Assembly (NCBI GenBank): GCA_009792885.1
Contig: WMCF01000025.1
Span: 8,247,771-8,311,770 of the forward strand
Reading direction: 5' to 3'
Length of the DNA: 64,000 nucleotides
Origin: Eremophila alpestris peregrina
Taxonomy: Eukaryota > Chordata > Aves > Passeriformes > Alaudidae
In this document: one piece after another, positions 47,008 to 61,316 of the stretch
Layout: every line of letters starts with the position of its first letter
Numbering within the stretch: position 1 is the first letter of the stretch
Notes under the pieces: generated by a model
Databases searched by the model: none
Seen by the model: the letters and a program-made list of their open reading frames with translations, nothing else
What the model was told of the DNA's origin: nothing
Made by a program: the position numbers and the translations under genes

Positions 47008-49400
47008 TTTTTTGGCAGGGAGTTGGGCTGTTTGTTTGCTTTTTTCTTCCCTGAGAAGAAGTTGAGCCACTTGCAGATTAGAAATATAAAGCAAAAATCC
47101 TAATTGTTCCAGAAAACTTTCTCCCATTCATGAGAGCTACACACAGAAAACTGGACCAGAATTAAAAAAGATTCATGGCAGCATGATCATACTTGCACAA
47201 AATTACCATTTAAATCTCCTTGCTAGCATTGTCTTTCTTAAATGGTGCACATTTTAAAGTATGTAAAGGGGAAGTTTAAAATCACAATGACCAAAGAAGG
47301 GCAATTAAATATTGGTCAAATTTGGTTGGTTTATCTTACAGAAACTTGTTACTCAAAACATTGTTTTTCTCAGTGATCTGGTTTACCTTTAGACATTTGT
47401 ATTCTGCTTCAGGATTCTAAAGGAGCAAGTTTGTAATGTCTGTAACACACACCCATTATACAGGGCATTTGACTCTACAGTAATACACTTACAGGTAATT
47501 GCAGCTTCTATCAGCCCTAGAGTTAGTCCAGCCTGTACTGATTGTTCTATTGGGCACAAGTTCCTAATGCTCTAGGGGGCTTTGCCAAGCAATGTTTAGA
47601 TGAATCCCAAATATTAAACTTGTCCTCTGGGCATGCCACCCTTTTTTTAGGCCCACTCAAGACAGTATCCTGGAAGGTCCTTCTAACTTGAAAGAAATGT
47701 CTACTGTATGCCCTCAAACCAGTATTCTAAAAGACTTTTCATTCCATTACCCGTATTTTGATTGATTGACAGGAAACAGGAAACTTTGTGGGAAGGAAAG
47801 CTAAGTGATTATCACAGAGACTTTGAATATGCTAAGAACAAATGGTAAAACATGCTTTCTCTCAAGATTTGTTTCATATCTTTGTCTCTTCAGCTCCTCA
47901 TGTGTTTGAAATTATTATTTTTTTAAACAGCAGTGTGTCTTCTAGCTTATAAGGAATTTAAAAAATATTTTACGCGTAAATTGTGGTTTCTACACGCTAA
48001 TCCTTCTATCAAACATATTTTATTCCATAAGTTTTTATGTAATATCCAGCTCATTAAAGCACTTCCTAAAGTCTGAAGGAATGTACTTAACATGCGCCAT
48101 ATGTTTGTTTTTTCAATAGGGAAGAATGAGTCCAGTGGAATATTTTTCTTCTCATGTTATTTAATTAGACACATACAAACTATTCTGAACTTCTGTGGCA
48201 GAAAGGACAAATTAAAAAAATGCTTTTTCCCTGATACAAGTTTGTAAAGTCTGCAAAAGTCTGTTTTACATTATTCAGTGCCCATTCTGTCCCTGTGTGA
48301 AGTGTGTTTCCATGGGCGAGATGTGTTGTTCTTGTCAGTGATAAAACTGGTGACCACAACTCACTTCAGAATTATGTGTACACTTTTTAGGTTTATACCA
48401 TGTTAATATATTGATAGATAACTATTTGTATTTCTTTACAATAGATGGAATCAACAACAAAGTTCCAGATGTTGTGTCTTTCAGAACATAACCTCCATGA
48501 ACTGCAACAATTTGAACTATTTCTGCAGCAGTCTACACTTAAATCTTCAAAAAAGGTACAGCATAATCCTTAGTTCTTTTAAGAGCCAAGTATTACACTG
48601 TTCAGAAAAAGATTCCCAAATTTAAAAACAAAGTTTAAACGAGCTGGCATGTGGTGTTTTGGTTACCTGATTCTCTTTAGAAGGTGAATATTGACTTTTT
48701 TGAGATAAAAACTTTGAGACTCTTTACAGCTATTTTATTCAACCAGTTGGACAGAGCCACATTTATGTTTATATAGCATTAAAGTAAAATAAATTGCACC
48801 CTAACTCTAAATGCAACAATATCAGGGAGAAATTCAAACACGATCTTGTTTAGAATTTATTACAGTGGTATTAACAAGGGTTAAAGTCAGTCATTTCATT
48901 CCCCAAGTAATCCAACACCAGACACCCAAGTTCAGTTTTATTAGGTGGAAAATATCACCCATCCAAGTAACATTTTCTCAGTGGTTTTATATCACCATTC
49001 TGTTCCTTCTTCATCAATTTCAGGGACTGATCCTTAAGCTAAATACTAAAAAGAAAACCTTGAGTATTTTATGAAAGGTTGTGACACAGGAAGTTTAAAG
49101 AAGGAAATACAGAAACTTAGAGTTTGAGAATCCACCAGTTAGAAAGTTCAATGTAAAAAAAATTTTCTTCAGTAGCTACTCCAAATCCTTTGCTTCTGTA
49201 TTTTTCATAGATCCTTACCTGAAAACTCTTTCATTTACCATGTTAAATGATTATTGTTAAAGGAGGTTACTGTCTTTGCTTTCTGCTTTACAGGAAAATA
49301 GGATGAGTGATAATAGTGAGTGTTATCTGACATCAAAGGAGAGTTCCTATAAATGTATACAAATACATGTGCATAAACACATGAAGGAAAGGTGATAAGA
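47008..49400. other. AT-rich DNA, no supported gene
   Basis: One plus-strand exon-like segment is listed separately (48445-48555). A strong minus-strand donor (TTTTCAG|GTAAGG near 49215) is preceded only by closed frames. Confidence 0.5.
48445..48555 (+). other. Exon-like segment, low confidence
   Basis: TTGTATTTCTTTACAATAG is followed by 111 bases beginning ATG and ending AAAAAG|GTACAG. One frame has 37 open codons, starting MESTTKFQML and containing LHELQQFELFLQQ, which could form an amphipathic helix. A second frame is also open, and the donor lacks G at position five. No partner exon was found on this strand, so chance is the likelier reading. Confidence 0.13.
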
Positions 49401-49610
49401 AGAAGCAGCCAGGCTCTTTTCAGCAGTGCCCAGTGTCAGGACCAGAAGAAATGCAGCACAGAGTACATCCCTCTTTGGAGATACTCAAAAGCCATCTGAC
49501 TCAACATGGTCTTGGGCAACCAGCTCTGCTGCTGGTAGTCCTGCTTGAATAGGGGTTGGACCAGCTGACCTCCAGAAGTCCCTTCCAACATCAATGCTTT
49601 TGTGACTACA
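49401..49610 (+). mobile_element. CR1 LINE 3' end with internal deletion
   Basis: AAGCAGCCAGGCTCTTTTCAG, CAGTGCCCAGTGTCAGGAC, TTTGGAGATACTCAAAAGCC, TCTTGGGCAACCAGCTCT, TTGGACCAGCTGACCTCCAG and AAGTCCCTTCCAACATCAA follow the order of the CR1 3' end. The middle part between the GTCAGGAC and TTTGGAG blocks is shortened. Not coding. Confidence 0.9.
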
Positions 49611-52600
49611 TGATCAACAGATATTTATTAATCCTGTAGACCCCCTCAAAAACTGAACTTCCATGAGCAAATTTTCTTCCTTCCCTGAATCTTATTATTC
49701 TTCCCCACAAATAAAAATGGTCTCTAATCACATTTCATTCCAGTATGTTTTTCACCTTATGTTTCATTTTTCTGTCTGACTCGTTTGAAACACTTCAGAA
49801 ATATTCATCATCTGAAAATATTGGTTTTCTCCTTTTTTTTTATTAGCATAAAACTCTGGCAGCTGGAAGTCAAGTGGAACACAGTGAATGTGACAAGAGT
49901 TATCCAACTTTTTATGCACAGTCAGTATTTCAGATATCAAATTATGTTCCCTTTCTACCTAATTCTCTTTCCCCTTTGGCCCATTGGACTTGGTTGCTTG
50001 AAGGTCTGTGCTTTAAATGCCTTCTTTCCTGACAATGATATAATACAGATTGCATTGGGTATTATAAAATGTGATACCTGGCAAATTGCATTTTAATAGT
50101 TTGAAGGAAAGGAATGTAATTTCTCCGTATTCCTAGGCTGTCAAGACAAAAGGAAGAATGAGTGGAATTTAACTACAGCACCGGTTGGGTTAGAAAGCTA
50201 CTTTTGATTTAAATATGCTTTGGGAAGTTTTCCTTTTTGATGCCAAACTACATAGTGCATAAAGAATATAAATGAGACCAGGAATATTTTTTTTTTCTGT
50301 GTCTGATGGACAAGAATAGTCTTGATAAATTCCAAAGAAGAGTCTGGTAGAAAGTGGTGATAGTCAATTTGTTCATAGGTAATACTACTGCATTAGGTTT
50401 GACACGTTCTGATTGAGCTTTGTCAATAGTTAGTTATTAATGGGAGGAAACCTGATTCAAAAATTTATGTTAATACAGTAACAAAGAAAGTTATTATTGG
50501 CAAAACCTGACAAAACAGGACAAAATTACTAATTGTCAGAGAACTGTAATTTAAAGTGAAGAAAACAACGATTTTTCATTGTATTAGTGCATAACCCTAA
50601 CATTCAAACAGCGCTTTTCTGCTCATTGTTTTTGCTTGCACACTGTGTGCTCCAAAACAGCACTAAAATATATGACAAAATTAAATTATGAAAGCATATC
50701 CATGTTTCTTCACAGTCTTAATATTTGAAATTGCACTCCCTCAGGTTTGATACCAATATGCAAACTCTAGTCCCTGCCTGTGATTAATATCAAATGTTTT
50801 CTTTAACTGATGAAACAGAATGCCATAAAATAAAATTTTGTGATGTACAGTAATGACAAAATATCATGCCATTTTCATTCAAATTTAGAAAAAATAATGC
50901 CAGGCACCATATGAGGGATACTTTATCACCAAAGGTTAAAATGTTGGTAGCATTTGAAATAATGAAGAGGTTCTCTGACCTAGAAGGGGGCAAATAATCT
51001 TTGCTGCAGGTGTTATGGGAAGCTATAACAAAGTCACATGTTTTCTGTGTTGCACACTGGCAGAATTTTAGAATCAATTCAACTGTTAGCAATCTTTCTG
51101 CATACTAAATCACTTCTAGCAGGATTATTTTGAAGACTTAATACCTCTGAGCAGCTTCAAAAAGGTTTTTTATCTTATATTGGTCTTTGCTGTTGTTCTT
51201 TTTCTCCTATCTGACTCCATCAATAAAAAAAGGGCCTGATGGTCAAGCACAGAAGTGTTCAATCTTCAGCGACTGACATCCTTGGTGCTTGCAAATCCAG
51301 TCCGGTTAGAAATGGGTGATTTTCAACAAATGAAGACTGACACTTTCTTTTCACTTGCTCTTTGCTATAGCATGAAGCACTTGTTTTCACTCCTAGTTTT
51401 ATCCTTTAGCCATCAAACTTGACAGTTCAACATTATCAGTTAATGGAAAAACAATTTTCTGCAATTTATCTCTGAGTGGTGTTTTCTTGTTCATCTAAAG
51501 ATTGTACAGACAACGTTTGGACACAAAGATAGCCTGCAAGTATAACAGTAATGGGTAAATGAGTGAAAACATTTCTTGAAAATTTGTACCATGAAAATCT
51601 TTCTTTCAGGAAATGACTGGGTACAAAAGTATCTAGGGATTTTGCAAAGGGTTCTTCTCAAAATAAATTAGTTGAAGCTCTTCTTGGAATCTCTCTCAAA
51701 ACATCTCTGAAAATTACCAACTCCCTTATTTGACATTACTTGACTTCAACTCAAATGGTCTTAATGTACCTTTTCCCATTCTTTCCTTCACTAAACCTTC
51801 CTTTCCCTCTTTTAATCAGAAACAATAACCTTGATGGCCCATTAAATGCCCCTCAGAAAAACTGAATATATTCCCAAGAATTCTTTCAAACAACTGATAC
51901 CCATCTCCTAGGAACTGTCAGTACAGTCATGGTTTACCCTGTTTCTGTTCAATGGAAAAAATAGCATTGCCTGTCCAAAAAGACAAGAAAAGATAAAAGC
52001 TCCATTTTGGACAATATTTGGAGAATGGCTCTTGCATCAACACTAGTATTCAAAGACAAATAGAAAGAATCATAATGCTCAGTCTCTCTTTTGACAGATA
52101 TATTTTTCATGGCTCAGCTGCACATTTAGGTGTGCATTGGACTGATTGACATTAGCTATTTGCAGAAGCAGGAAGAAAAATAATTTATCATTCCAAAGTG
52201 AGATTTGTAAAGACCCATCTCCTTCTGATATTAAAACTATTAAACATATGCCAAGACCTGTCTTACCTAGTTCTCCTTGACTTTCATGCCAAGTCTGGTT
52301 TCAAAAGGTCAGCAAAGATGGCTCCTTTTGCCAGTGTGAAGCAGGAACCTTTGAAAACATAAAACAGGTGAAAGATGCAGATGCCACAACACACTCAAGA
52401 CTTCCAATATATTGCAATTCTTTTAGGTTGAACTTCCTATGAGTAAAAGGGCATTGTCCACAGAATCAGATCTTATCTGTCCTCAAGAGTCAGCAGTTAC
52501 TGTCCAAGTGAAGCATTTTTAAAGCAATTTTCTGCTGGTAGTGAAGATTCCAGATCAGAATACACGTTTATGCAGCTCATGAATGCGTAGTTTATGGTTA

Positions 52601-55600
52601 TGGCAAGCTAGAAGCTTCTTTAAAAATGAAGAAACATCATTTTTAGGGTGTTGTACCAGCTTACTAGGTTGCAGAGCACAGACACATTGAAATGCAGGTT
52701 TGAGGATAAAGAGAAGAAGCAACTGTAGAATCAAATCCATTGCTCAAAGTGTGGAAATTAAGTTAAAAAATAGTACTAAGGAAGAAGTATATGCAAGCTC
52801 CCTCTTGTTTTTAATAGTTCTCTCTTGGTATGAACTGCAAGCACCCATGGCATGCTCTGATTCTACTGTCTCCCTCAGTAGGTCTCCTTCTCCAAGAATT
52901 TTGCCATGACAATTTCATCTTTATGCTAGACAGGTTGACTTAAAGCAGTTTGTATCTTCTTAATGGAGCACCATATTGTTGCTAGCCAAAAAAAGGATCA
53001 TCTGTATCAGCTGATGGAAGAGTCCTTCCTGTGGACATGAAGAGTAACTTTGCATTCCTTTGAATGACTGTACACTGAAGTACTGCATTCCTATTGGGAA
53101 GCAAAAACTTCAAACAATCAGCGAAACTAACTGAGAGAATGCCTGCAGTCCTGCATACTGAAGTCACCAAAAATTTGTAAATCAAAGGCAGAAACAAAGC
53201 TTTGCTTTTAATATAATTTGTTTTGCAGAGGGGAGAGGAAAAAACCTAAGAGGTGTATGAGGTTAAAAGACACATAACAAAGAATGTGGAATGTATCTTT
53301 TGAGATGCTGCTATGTGACACCAAAAAATCACTCTGAAAACTAAGGAAAGAGAGGCGGAAAATTAGCAACTAATTTCTGGTATTCAACACCATAATGACT
53401 TAGATTATCATGCGGTTTGGCTACAGATTTTACAACATCTAAAACTGTCTTTTAAATTATTTTGTTTTCTGTGGAGTTTAATTTTGATAAATATTATATG
53501 ACATACCAAAGTGGGGAAAGGCCAAGAAAGGAAAAGAGGAAAGGAAATAATTTTTGAGATGGAATACAGATCTGTCTAAGCCAGAAAAAGAATTTAATGA
53601 AAAGCAGAGATAATTGAATACTCAGGGCATTGTAGTGACTGAGAACTCTGAGAATAGCTAGTTGATGTTAGAAAATTAATAGTATGATATTGTTTGCTGA
53701 ATACAGGGTTGTGGGGAACAAACCTTTTATGTTCTCAGTGTACTGGGGAAAATAGGCCATAGTTAATCTACTTATGTGTGCTTATTTGTAAAGGTGACCA
53801 ACTGAGCTGGGAGACATTTATTGAAGGCTTTCTGCTGAGGAAGAAAGATGCAGATGGCAGAAAAGTCCCTACGTTGTACAAACTGCAGAAAAAGCCTTGA
53901 AAAGGTTCACAGGCACCATAGAGCCATATAGAAAATTTTGATAGAAGTAGAAGAGAGGAAAAGATAGACATGTTTTTTACCAGAGAGTATTCAATTGTAA
54001 TTGCAAAATTAACAAGCTCAACATGGACAGGTCTCTGTGATTCTGCAGAAGCTGAGATTCTACACCCTTGAGAAGGCTCAGCCTGAAGTAACATTTCAGA
54101 GTGGTGCAGAAAGAGAAACTGAAAAAAGAAGCTAGAGCTGGAGGTTCTAGTTTAAAATTTTCTCCTTTCTGTTTTTATCTTTAAACACAGTTCACAAAAA
54201 TTCTGCAAAACCTAGCTTTCTGAGCTTCCTGCTCTCCATTTGACATTCAATCCAGAGGTATGGTATGAATGTTCAGGAGAATATGGAATGGTTGTGGGAA
54301 ACAAGTTTATTTTGGCATTTATAGTTTTTCATTTTTAAAAAGCAAAAATTTTTATTGATTGCATTTGGTATGAAATAAGATAGGAAATGGAAACACTTAA
54401 AAAAAGTACAGGATATGCTTTCCTGCCTTCCAGTTGGTATGTCTATGACAAATCAATTGATATTAAAGCTGAGATCCAAGCAAATTTGTATCAAGCCCAA
54501 TATGATATTCCAAGGGTGTAAAATGAACACAGCAGAAAAGACTCTCTCACAGCTATGAGCACTAACCCTTAATTTATGTAAGATGGTCAATGGCAAATTT
54601 TTTTAAAGTGTCCAGCAGGTAGGAGGTTCTTCAGCTTTTCCCTTCCCATCCAACATTTCTGCAGAAAACATATTGCTTATTTCTAGTACAAAAAACAAAA
54701 ATAAAAAAACAACTCTTCTTTTTCTTATTTTCTTTCTGCACAAAGAACAAGCAGAGTTAACTGCAAGAATAAAAAAGTATAAATCTCCTTTTTTATTTTT
54801 GTATGAGACAGCAAGACAGCAAATGACTCCCATTTGCTGCAAAAATGACAGCACAGTGGGCCAAATGGACTCCAACACAATATTGATTAGGACTATTATA
54901 GCCCATCAAGGAATAAATGGGACAGCAATTTCAAAAATGCTCATGTATTTTATGTGATAGAAAGAGAAAGACAAATTATTTGACACAGAAACAGCCAAAG
55001 CAACTGGCATGGCAGATGAAAATTATGGATATTAATATGGATATAATATAGCCAAGGAAACTATGAAAAAGATATTTACAAATAATTTCACTTAGTTAAT
55101 TTATTCTTTTATACATATTTGTGTGAGAATTAATTAATACATTCAAAAGCACTGCTAAAGAAATCTGAATACTCAGAGCCAAATGTGTTTAGAGATTCTG
55201 TCCGAACAGCTGGAATATTTCCAGCTCCTCCAGAGCTGTGTGAGCACTAATGTCTTCTCTTTTCGATAACACTTCATCCTACAGAAAATGAAAAAATCAT
55301 CAGAAATATTACAGTGCTTCCTGAATTGCCTCAGGTTCTCCTCTTCTAAAAAATGTGGTTGTTGTGCAGAGAGCTGGGGCTTGCATGGTGTTACTCCTCT
55401 GCTCCATGCTCAGGAGTGTCCTTCCCAGGCTGGATGGACCACCCAGCCTTGACTCCAGCCTGGGCTAAAGGGACTGCTGGGCTCAGGCATGAGGTGACAG
55501 TAGGTTGGAAGCACCCCACGCTTTGTGTCAGGAGCCCAGAGCTGTGAGTGATCAGTTGTACAAGCATTGGCTGAGGTCTTATTCCAGCAGCAGGGTGAAC

Positions 55601-58600
55601 TTCCAGCTCAGAAGTTGATGCAGCCAGTTAAAGCAGCCTTGCTTACAATGTGAGGCAGGATATTTCTTGCAAAACAAGCACCAGTAATGTGGTCTAGACC
55701 GTTTCTTGCTGTTTCTTTGAACTCTTACCTTATTTGCATCAGCACTTTGAAAATTGCTTTCTGTTACAGGCTTTTTCCTTTCTACATAGTACATGCACAG
55801 TCAGAGGTTGTAAATGACTTTCCTGTATTTTCTGGTGGTTCTGTACCACTCTGCTTTGGATGAATTACTCAGCTGCAATGCAAAATATAGTTGCATTCTC
55901 ATTCACACTTTTCCTGCAGAATTTCCTACAAGAAGGTAGCACTGCCACTATGAAGTACTTTGCACCATCTGAGATAAGCAGCTTATATATTTTTGTTCAG
56001 TAGTGTAAAGGTGTGATAAGACATGTTTATTTCTCTCAAATTATTTATTATTTCATCAATTTCCAGCACACTACTAATTCTCTGAAGTAGTATGGAAGTT
56101 TGCACGTAACAAAATACTGTATTAATTAAGGCATTAAGTAGGCTTTGTCCATTAAGAATGCACTCTCTCTGTGTAACCATCAGCACTTGTCCTGTTCCAT
56201 ATGTGTAAATTACTGGAGATGATTGGAGCATGAACTGTTGCTGTTCATCATCTCACAGAACACAGGATGATTCTGTTCTAACCAAGATTGCCATGGAAAG
56301 CAAATAAATAAATAATTTTTTAGATCACAGATTTTCTTTCCATGAAAGGGAATAGAATTTCAGGATACATACTACTCTTGATCTAAAAACAAGTGCTGCT
56401 GTTAGATTCTTTTCCTTCAAATCAATATAACTCACACAGTATAACCAGCTAAGAGCTGAAAATAAAATCTGGGAGGTACTGGGCTTCATACCCTCTTAGA
56501 TATCAGATAAAAATCAACAGCATTTGGAATTAAAAACACAAGCTGTACTCAGAAAAGGACAGTCAGTAAAGAACAAACCAGGGGACTGTCTTACAGCTAT
56601 ACAAAAGTTTTGCTGGATCTCCTTAGATTAACACTGCTGCTAAGCTCCTGTTTTATGAGCACTCAGTGAGAGCAGACAGCTTCTTTGGAATGCAGCATAC
56701 AGAAATATATGCACACAGGTTTTGACCCTTTTAAAGATAACAACCTTCTTGTACTGTTGCTTGAAAATTATAAAGGAAGCTAAATATTGACCCAGTAATT
56801 TCAAGTGAGAGGAGTAATTTCAATTAATAAAGAGGTAGAAACCATTCAAACACAGGAAATAAATATTACGGAAGGATTTTAGAGCAATGCAATTAGATAT
56901 ATCTAAAGAGAGCTAACTTTTGGCAATATGGCTGAGACACAAAATCTACTCCATGGATAGGCACTGAAGATCAAAGAGTTAGTCAATGCTCTTTGCCTGA
57001 ATTAAATCTTTGATAAATGCTATAAAAGAAGCTAATTCCAGAGTAAAGACTGGCCATCCCACTCCAGAAAGGCATGCCAGCATCTCTGGGGGAACAGACA
57101 CATGGAGTGCTGCGAGCATGGCAATCACCTCTCCCTGCATGGTCTGGAGCAGGCTGAAGGGTGACAGCAGCTGGGCTGCAGGAGGTGACAAAGGGTTCAG
57201 CTTGTTTAGGTTTGGCACTAATACACAGAATTTTAGGGGAGAGGATGGGGATATGCAGTTTTACACAGTCCCTCTTAGAGCAGCTAGGCTACAGGGTATT
57301 GCTGCTATCTGTCCTACACCTGGGTGGACACAGTTCCTGCATGACTGTGAATTACCCCACGCAGGCTTTTAGTGGTTATTTCAGCAACAGATTTGTGCCC
57401 TTATGATCTTCCATAATTTTGTTGTTTCTGAAGGATAGAGTTAGAAGTAACACTTTAGATACTTTAGATCTGCATTAACACTTCTTCAGGGCATAAATGA
57501 TGGGTGTTGTTCTTTTAGGAATGAGTAAACCAGAGCTTGAATCAACAACTTTTAATGCCAAGTAAACTATTAATTATTTTAACTGCAATTTCTGGGTGGT
57601 AAAAGGATTATACTATTTTACTATACGTTTTATATATATTTAGTGCCAAATTTAGTAATTCCTGGCTCAGTTAGAAGAGTTTCTGTGGTTAACAAAGAAC
57701 TATCTCAGGCTTTTCCTAAACAGAGCAGACAGTTCGAGTCTCTTACAGACACTATTTTTTTTTCCTCACAGCTGCTATTCCAGGTATTAGAATTAATTGC
57801 AACTCATAAAATTGTTAAAAAATAGAAAACAGAGTTTTAATAGTGTTATTTTTTCTAGTCCCTAGTATATTAAAAACTAGGTGGTAGTTTAATAAATATT
57901 TCTCCCTCAAGGAAACACCTGCATTTCATCTGATGTCATAAATTTACTAGTTTTCCAGTTGCTCATGATTAATTCAGAGGGAATAGGAGGGGGAAAAAAT
58001 AAGAGTATTCTGAAAAATATCTTTATGGCATGCAAAAAATAATTCTTATAATTTCATCATATAAAATAAAAAGGTACATAAACTTCTCCTTTTTTTCCTT
58101 CTTTTTCATATCTGAATCTCTTCAAGAAGCAATTCATTTACCAAGTCTCCCCTTTAACCTCAGCATACAGATGTCTTTAATTCTGAACTTTTTAGAAAAA
58201 GTATGGACTTTGCTCTTTATCTCAAATGTAGATTGACAACCTTTTGGTTTTGTGAATTTAATCAAAGACCTACTTTGACCCACTGAATTTCTTCTTGCTC
58301 TCATTGTTTCCTTACTAAATTGAATGGCTTTGTCTGGGTGTGAGTCTTATCTGCTCCTTTCCTTTCTCATGCCTAATCAGTCACTGCCTGGGTGTAAATG
58401 CTGAGAGTGGCACCTGTATCCATCATTCTGGTGGCTCTTAACTATGCGGGCTCCAAACTGCTGGGGGGAGAAAACAAGTGGCATCCAAGTAATAAATATT
58501 TTATAGTCTTTGCCTTTGACAAATATTAATTACCTATACAACAGTTCGCTCTCTGGTTTATGCTATCTCTGACCTGGGGTCAGATCATTTTTTAGAGTGA

Positions 58601-61264
58601 AGTAGGGTGAAATTCCACTCAACTTTTGACAAGATTTAATTAAATGAATGCTTGGGGGACAGGTGGGATGCAAGACATGATTATGAATTACAGTATTTTA
58701 CTGATCAGATTAAAATCATGAGCAATTCGCTCAATTTTGCATGGTTCTGTTCTGCTCTTTGCAAACCAGACAAATAAAGTGGTGCACCTCATGAAAAACC
58801 ATGAAGAAATCCCTACTCTTCCCATCATATATGCTTCCTTGGCCTGCAACATTCTACTCACTAGAGTGCAGATATGTTGGATTTTACAAGAAGTTTTCCT
58901 CCCTGTTCTAAGTTTAACTCCTTTTCTATCTCCTGGTAATAAAAAGAATATTCATAATCTGGACTGCAGAGTCAGTTCTTTCACAAACCTAATTTGCATG
59001 ATTAAATTAGTGTATGAATTTTGCCTGGAATAAGATTACAAGCACTAGGTCATCATATGTTATACATTTACAATCACAACTTCTTACTCAAAGAAATTAT
59101 GTTCATAAGCAATTCTAGCCAGTAGTGCAACAGGAAGTATCTGATGGATGAAATAATTTAATTTGTAATTGTCATGTATCCTGTTTGGAGAAGTAATGTT
59201 TATTTTTGTTGAGTGTAATCCTAATTATTTGATTTATTTCTATCTTTCCAAGCATTAGTAATCTTTTCAACTTTGGAAAGTGTCCTCATAATTATCCCCT
59301 GAAGCCAGAGTAGATTGTAACATGGAAAACTCTGAATAGATCTGGACTTAGAATGGTATTTAAGGAACCTCTTAAAATATGAATTTTGGTCTTTGGATCT
59401 TTAAGATTTCTTTTTCAAATAATTTCATATTCTTCTGATCGGTATACCTTCAATTTTCATATGTTTTACTCAGTTAAACAGCAAAAAAATCATGTTTGCA
59501 TAAATAATCTAGGCCTGTGTTATTGTTATAAATTAAAATTATGAAATTTTATATCATTCTTCCTTTTTATAACTCACTAAGGACATTAATTTTTTGGATC
59601 AAAGAAAGTATTTAAATGTCCTTGTAAGTGTTTAACCCCGAAGACCAGAAATTTACTGACTGTAAAATCTAGCTGTTTTTTGGATGTGATTTGTGCAATA
59701 TATCAGGTGATCTCATGAGAGCTGCCTCACTGGACAAGCCCTCAGGCATGCATACCTGATAAAACACTCGCTTTCTCAGTGACCATAATGCAAAGCATAG
59801 TCATGGTCATATAGACACCTTTTCCTTTTCCTCATTGCACTCATTCAGCCAGCAAACACTCTTTCTCCACGCACATTATGCTATGGTAGAAATTTTCTCA
59901 TCAGCCTTCCCAGGAGATGATTGTTCTTCTGCAACATTTCCTTAGGATTTCTTTGGACATCGAGGTTTGCTAAATCTCTTGGCAACCTTTCTGACTGCAC
60001 TATTAGTGCAGCAAACACTAATGGTGGTCAAATTCCTTCCTTCTTCCTTCTCCCATCACTATGTTTTTAAATTCAAACCGTATCTGGTCTGAATCTTGTA
60101 ACTGCAGACAGAAAAAGTGCAGTTTAGTAGAACTGGAATAAATGGTAGCCCTCTCTCATAAACAAATAGTGGCTTATTTTCAGTTTTGCTCAGTACTGGA
60201 ATAAAAAAACAACAAAAAGAATATTCCCATAAAATGTAGGTAAGTGTTCATATTTTTACTCCCCTAGAGCCTCCCTATGCTTTACCTATTTGTTCCCTCA
60301 TCATGACATGTTTTTTTTTGTTCATGTATTTCTTTTCTCACGTCCATGCTTTTATCTTTGCCAACACTAAACATTTATTAGTTTAACTAAAAATAACAAA
60401 TGCAAGCTTTTAGCTCAGCAAGAAATGTTTTCCTCTCCCCCGAGAAAGAGCACAGCTCTCTCAGTCTTTTCCCACAAAATGAATTCTCTTCTGGGACTTC
60501 ATTCTGGCCAGTGATGTGTAGATTTACAATGTATCATATATGAAGCTATCATCAGCCTGTATTTGGAAGAAAATAGGTTATCTTTGGAAGAAGGAAGCTT
60601 GGTCCTGTTTGTGTTCCAGTGATGCTGGGAGAGGCAGGGTCATGGCAACTCTTGTTGCTCTGGGAAGGGCTGTGCCTGTGCTGCAGATCACTGAATCCCA
60701 GGACATCCTCCTCAACAACAGGATGGAGGCAAATGCTCCCCTTACAGCTCTCCCTCATTTCCTGGTGACTGTACATACAGTGGCACCAAAGTGTGGAAAT
60801 GAGATGGGAAGCAGAACACATAAGAGCCAGACTTACAGAAAACCTCCATGTTATGAAATGTGGGAGGCTCAAAGATTAAATTAAGTTTGTAATGTACTAC
60901 TTAGTATGAAGTGAAAGAAATGTATTTAGCAGAAATGATTGCTCCTCTGACACTTTCATAAGGGCTAAATCCTTGGAAAGCACATTAAGTGTTGCTGTTT
61001 GGAAATGTTGCACTTTCCTCACTTCACAAATGAGGACCCAGAGTCCTTTCAGCCTGTGTTATTCTGGGGGCTTCTTCCTGTGTAAATGACAGCAGGGGAG
61101 GGGAAGTGAGGATGAAGAAGCACACACCTAAATCTCACCCTAACACTGAATCAGAATGCAGGTAAATTGGACAAAAGGGTTTGGGAGCTGGGAGGTCTGC
61201 ATTTCCTGCAGTTTAGGTATAGCTTGTGAGTAAAACCTAAAGCTTCAAAGAACCTCTGTCTTAC
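49611..61264. other. AT-rich DNA, no supported gene
   Basis: Almost 12 kb without a recognisable repeat family. GC-richer patches at 55350-55560, 57010-57380 and 60590-60870 hold overlapping open frames on both strands but no domain. A strong donor on the minus strand (AATAAG|GTAAGAG near 55725) follows a 53 bp open stretch reading RKKPVTESNFQSADANK with a weak acceptor. The 58520-58740 stretch is rich in homeobox-type words and repeat-free. Confidence 0.5.
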
Positions 61265-61316
61265 TTGTCTCCAGAGGTCCTTCCCAACCTCAATAATCCT
61301 GTAATTCTGTGAAGGT
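61265..61316 (+). mobile_element. CR1 LINE terminal fragment
   Basis: CTCCAGAGGTCCTTCCCAAC, then CTCAATAATCCTGTAATTCTGTGAAG is the last 50 bases of sense CR1 with its tail octamers. The region just upstream has no clear CR1 similarity. Confidence 0.8.

Noticed and set aside
49215..49280. CAG|GTAAGG donor on the minus strand with an upstream acceptor
   Set aside because: All frames between the sites are closed.
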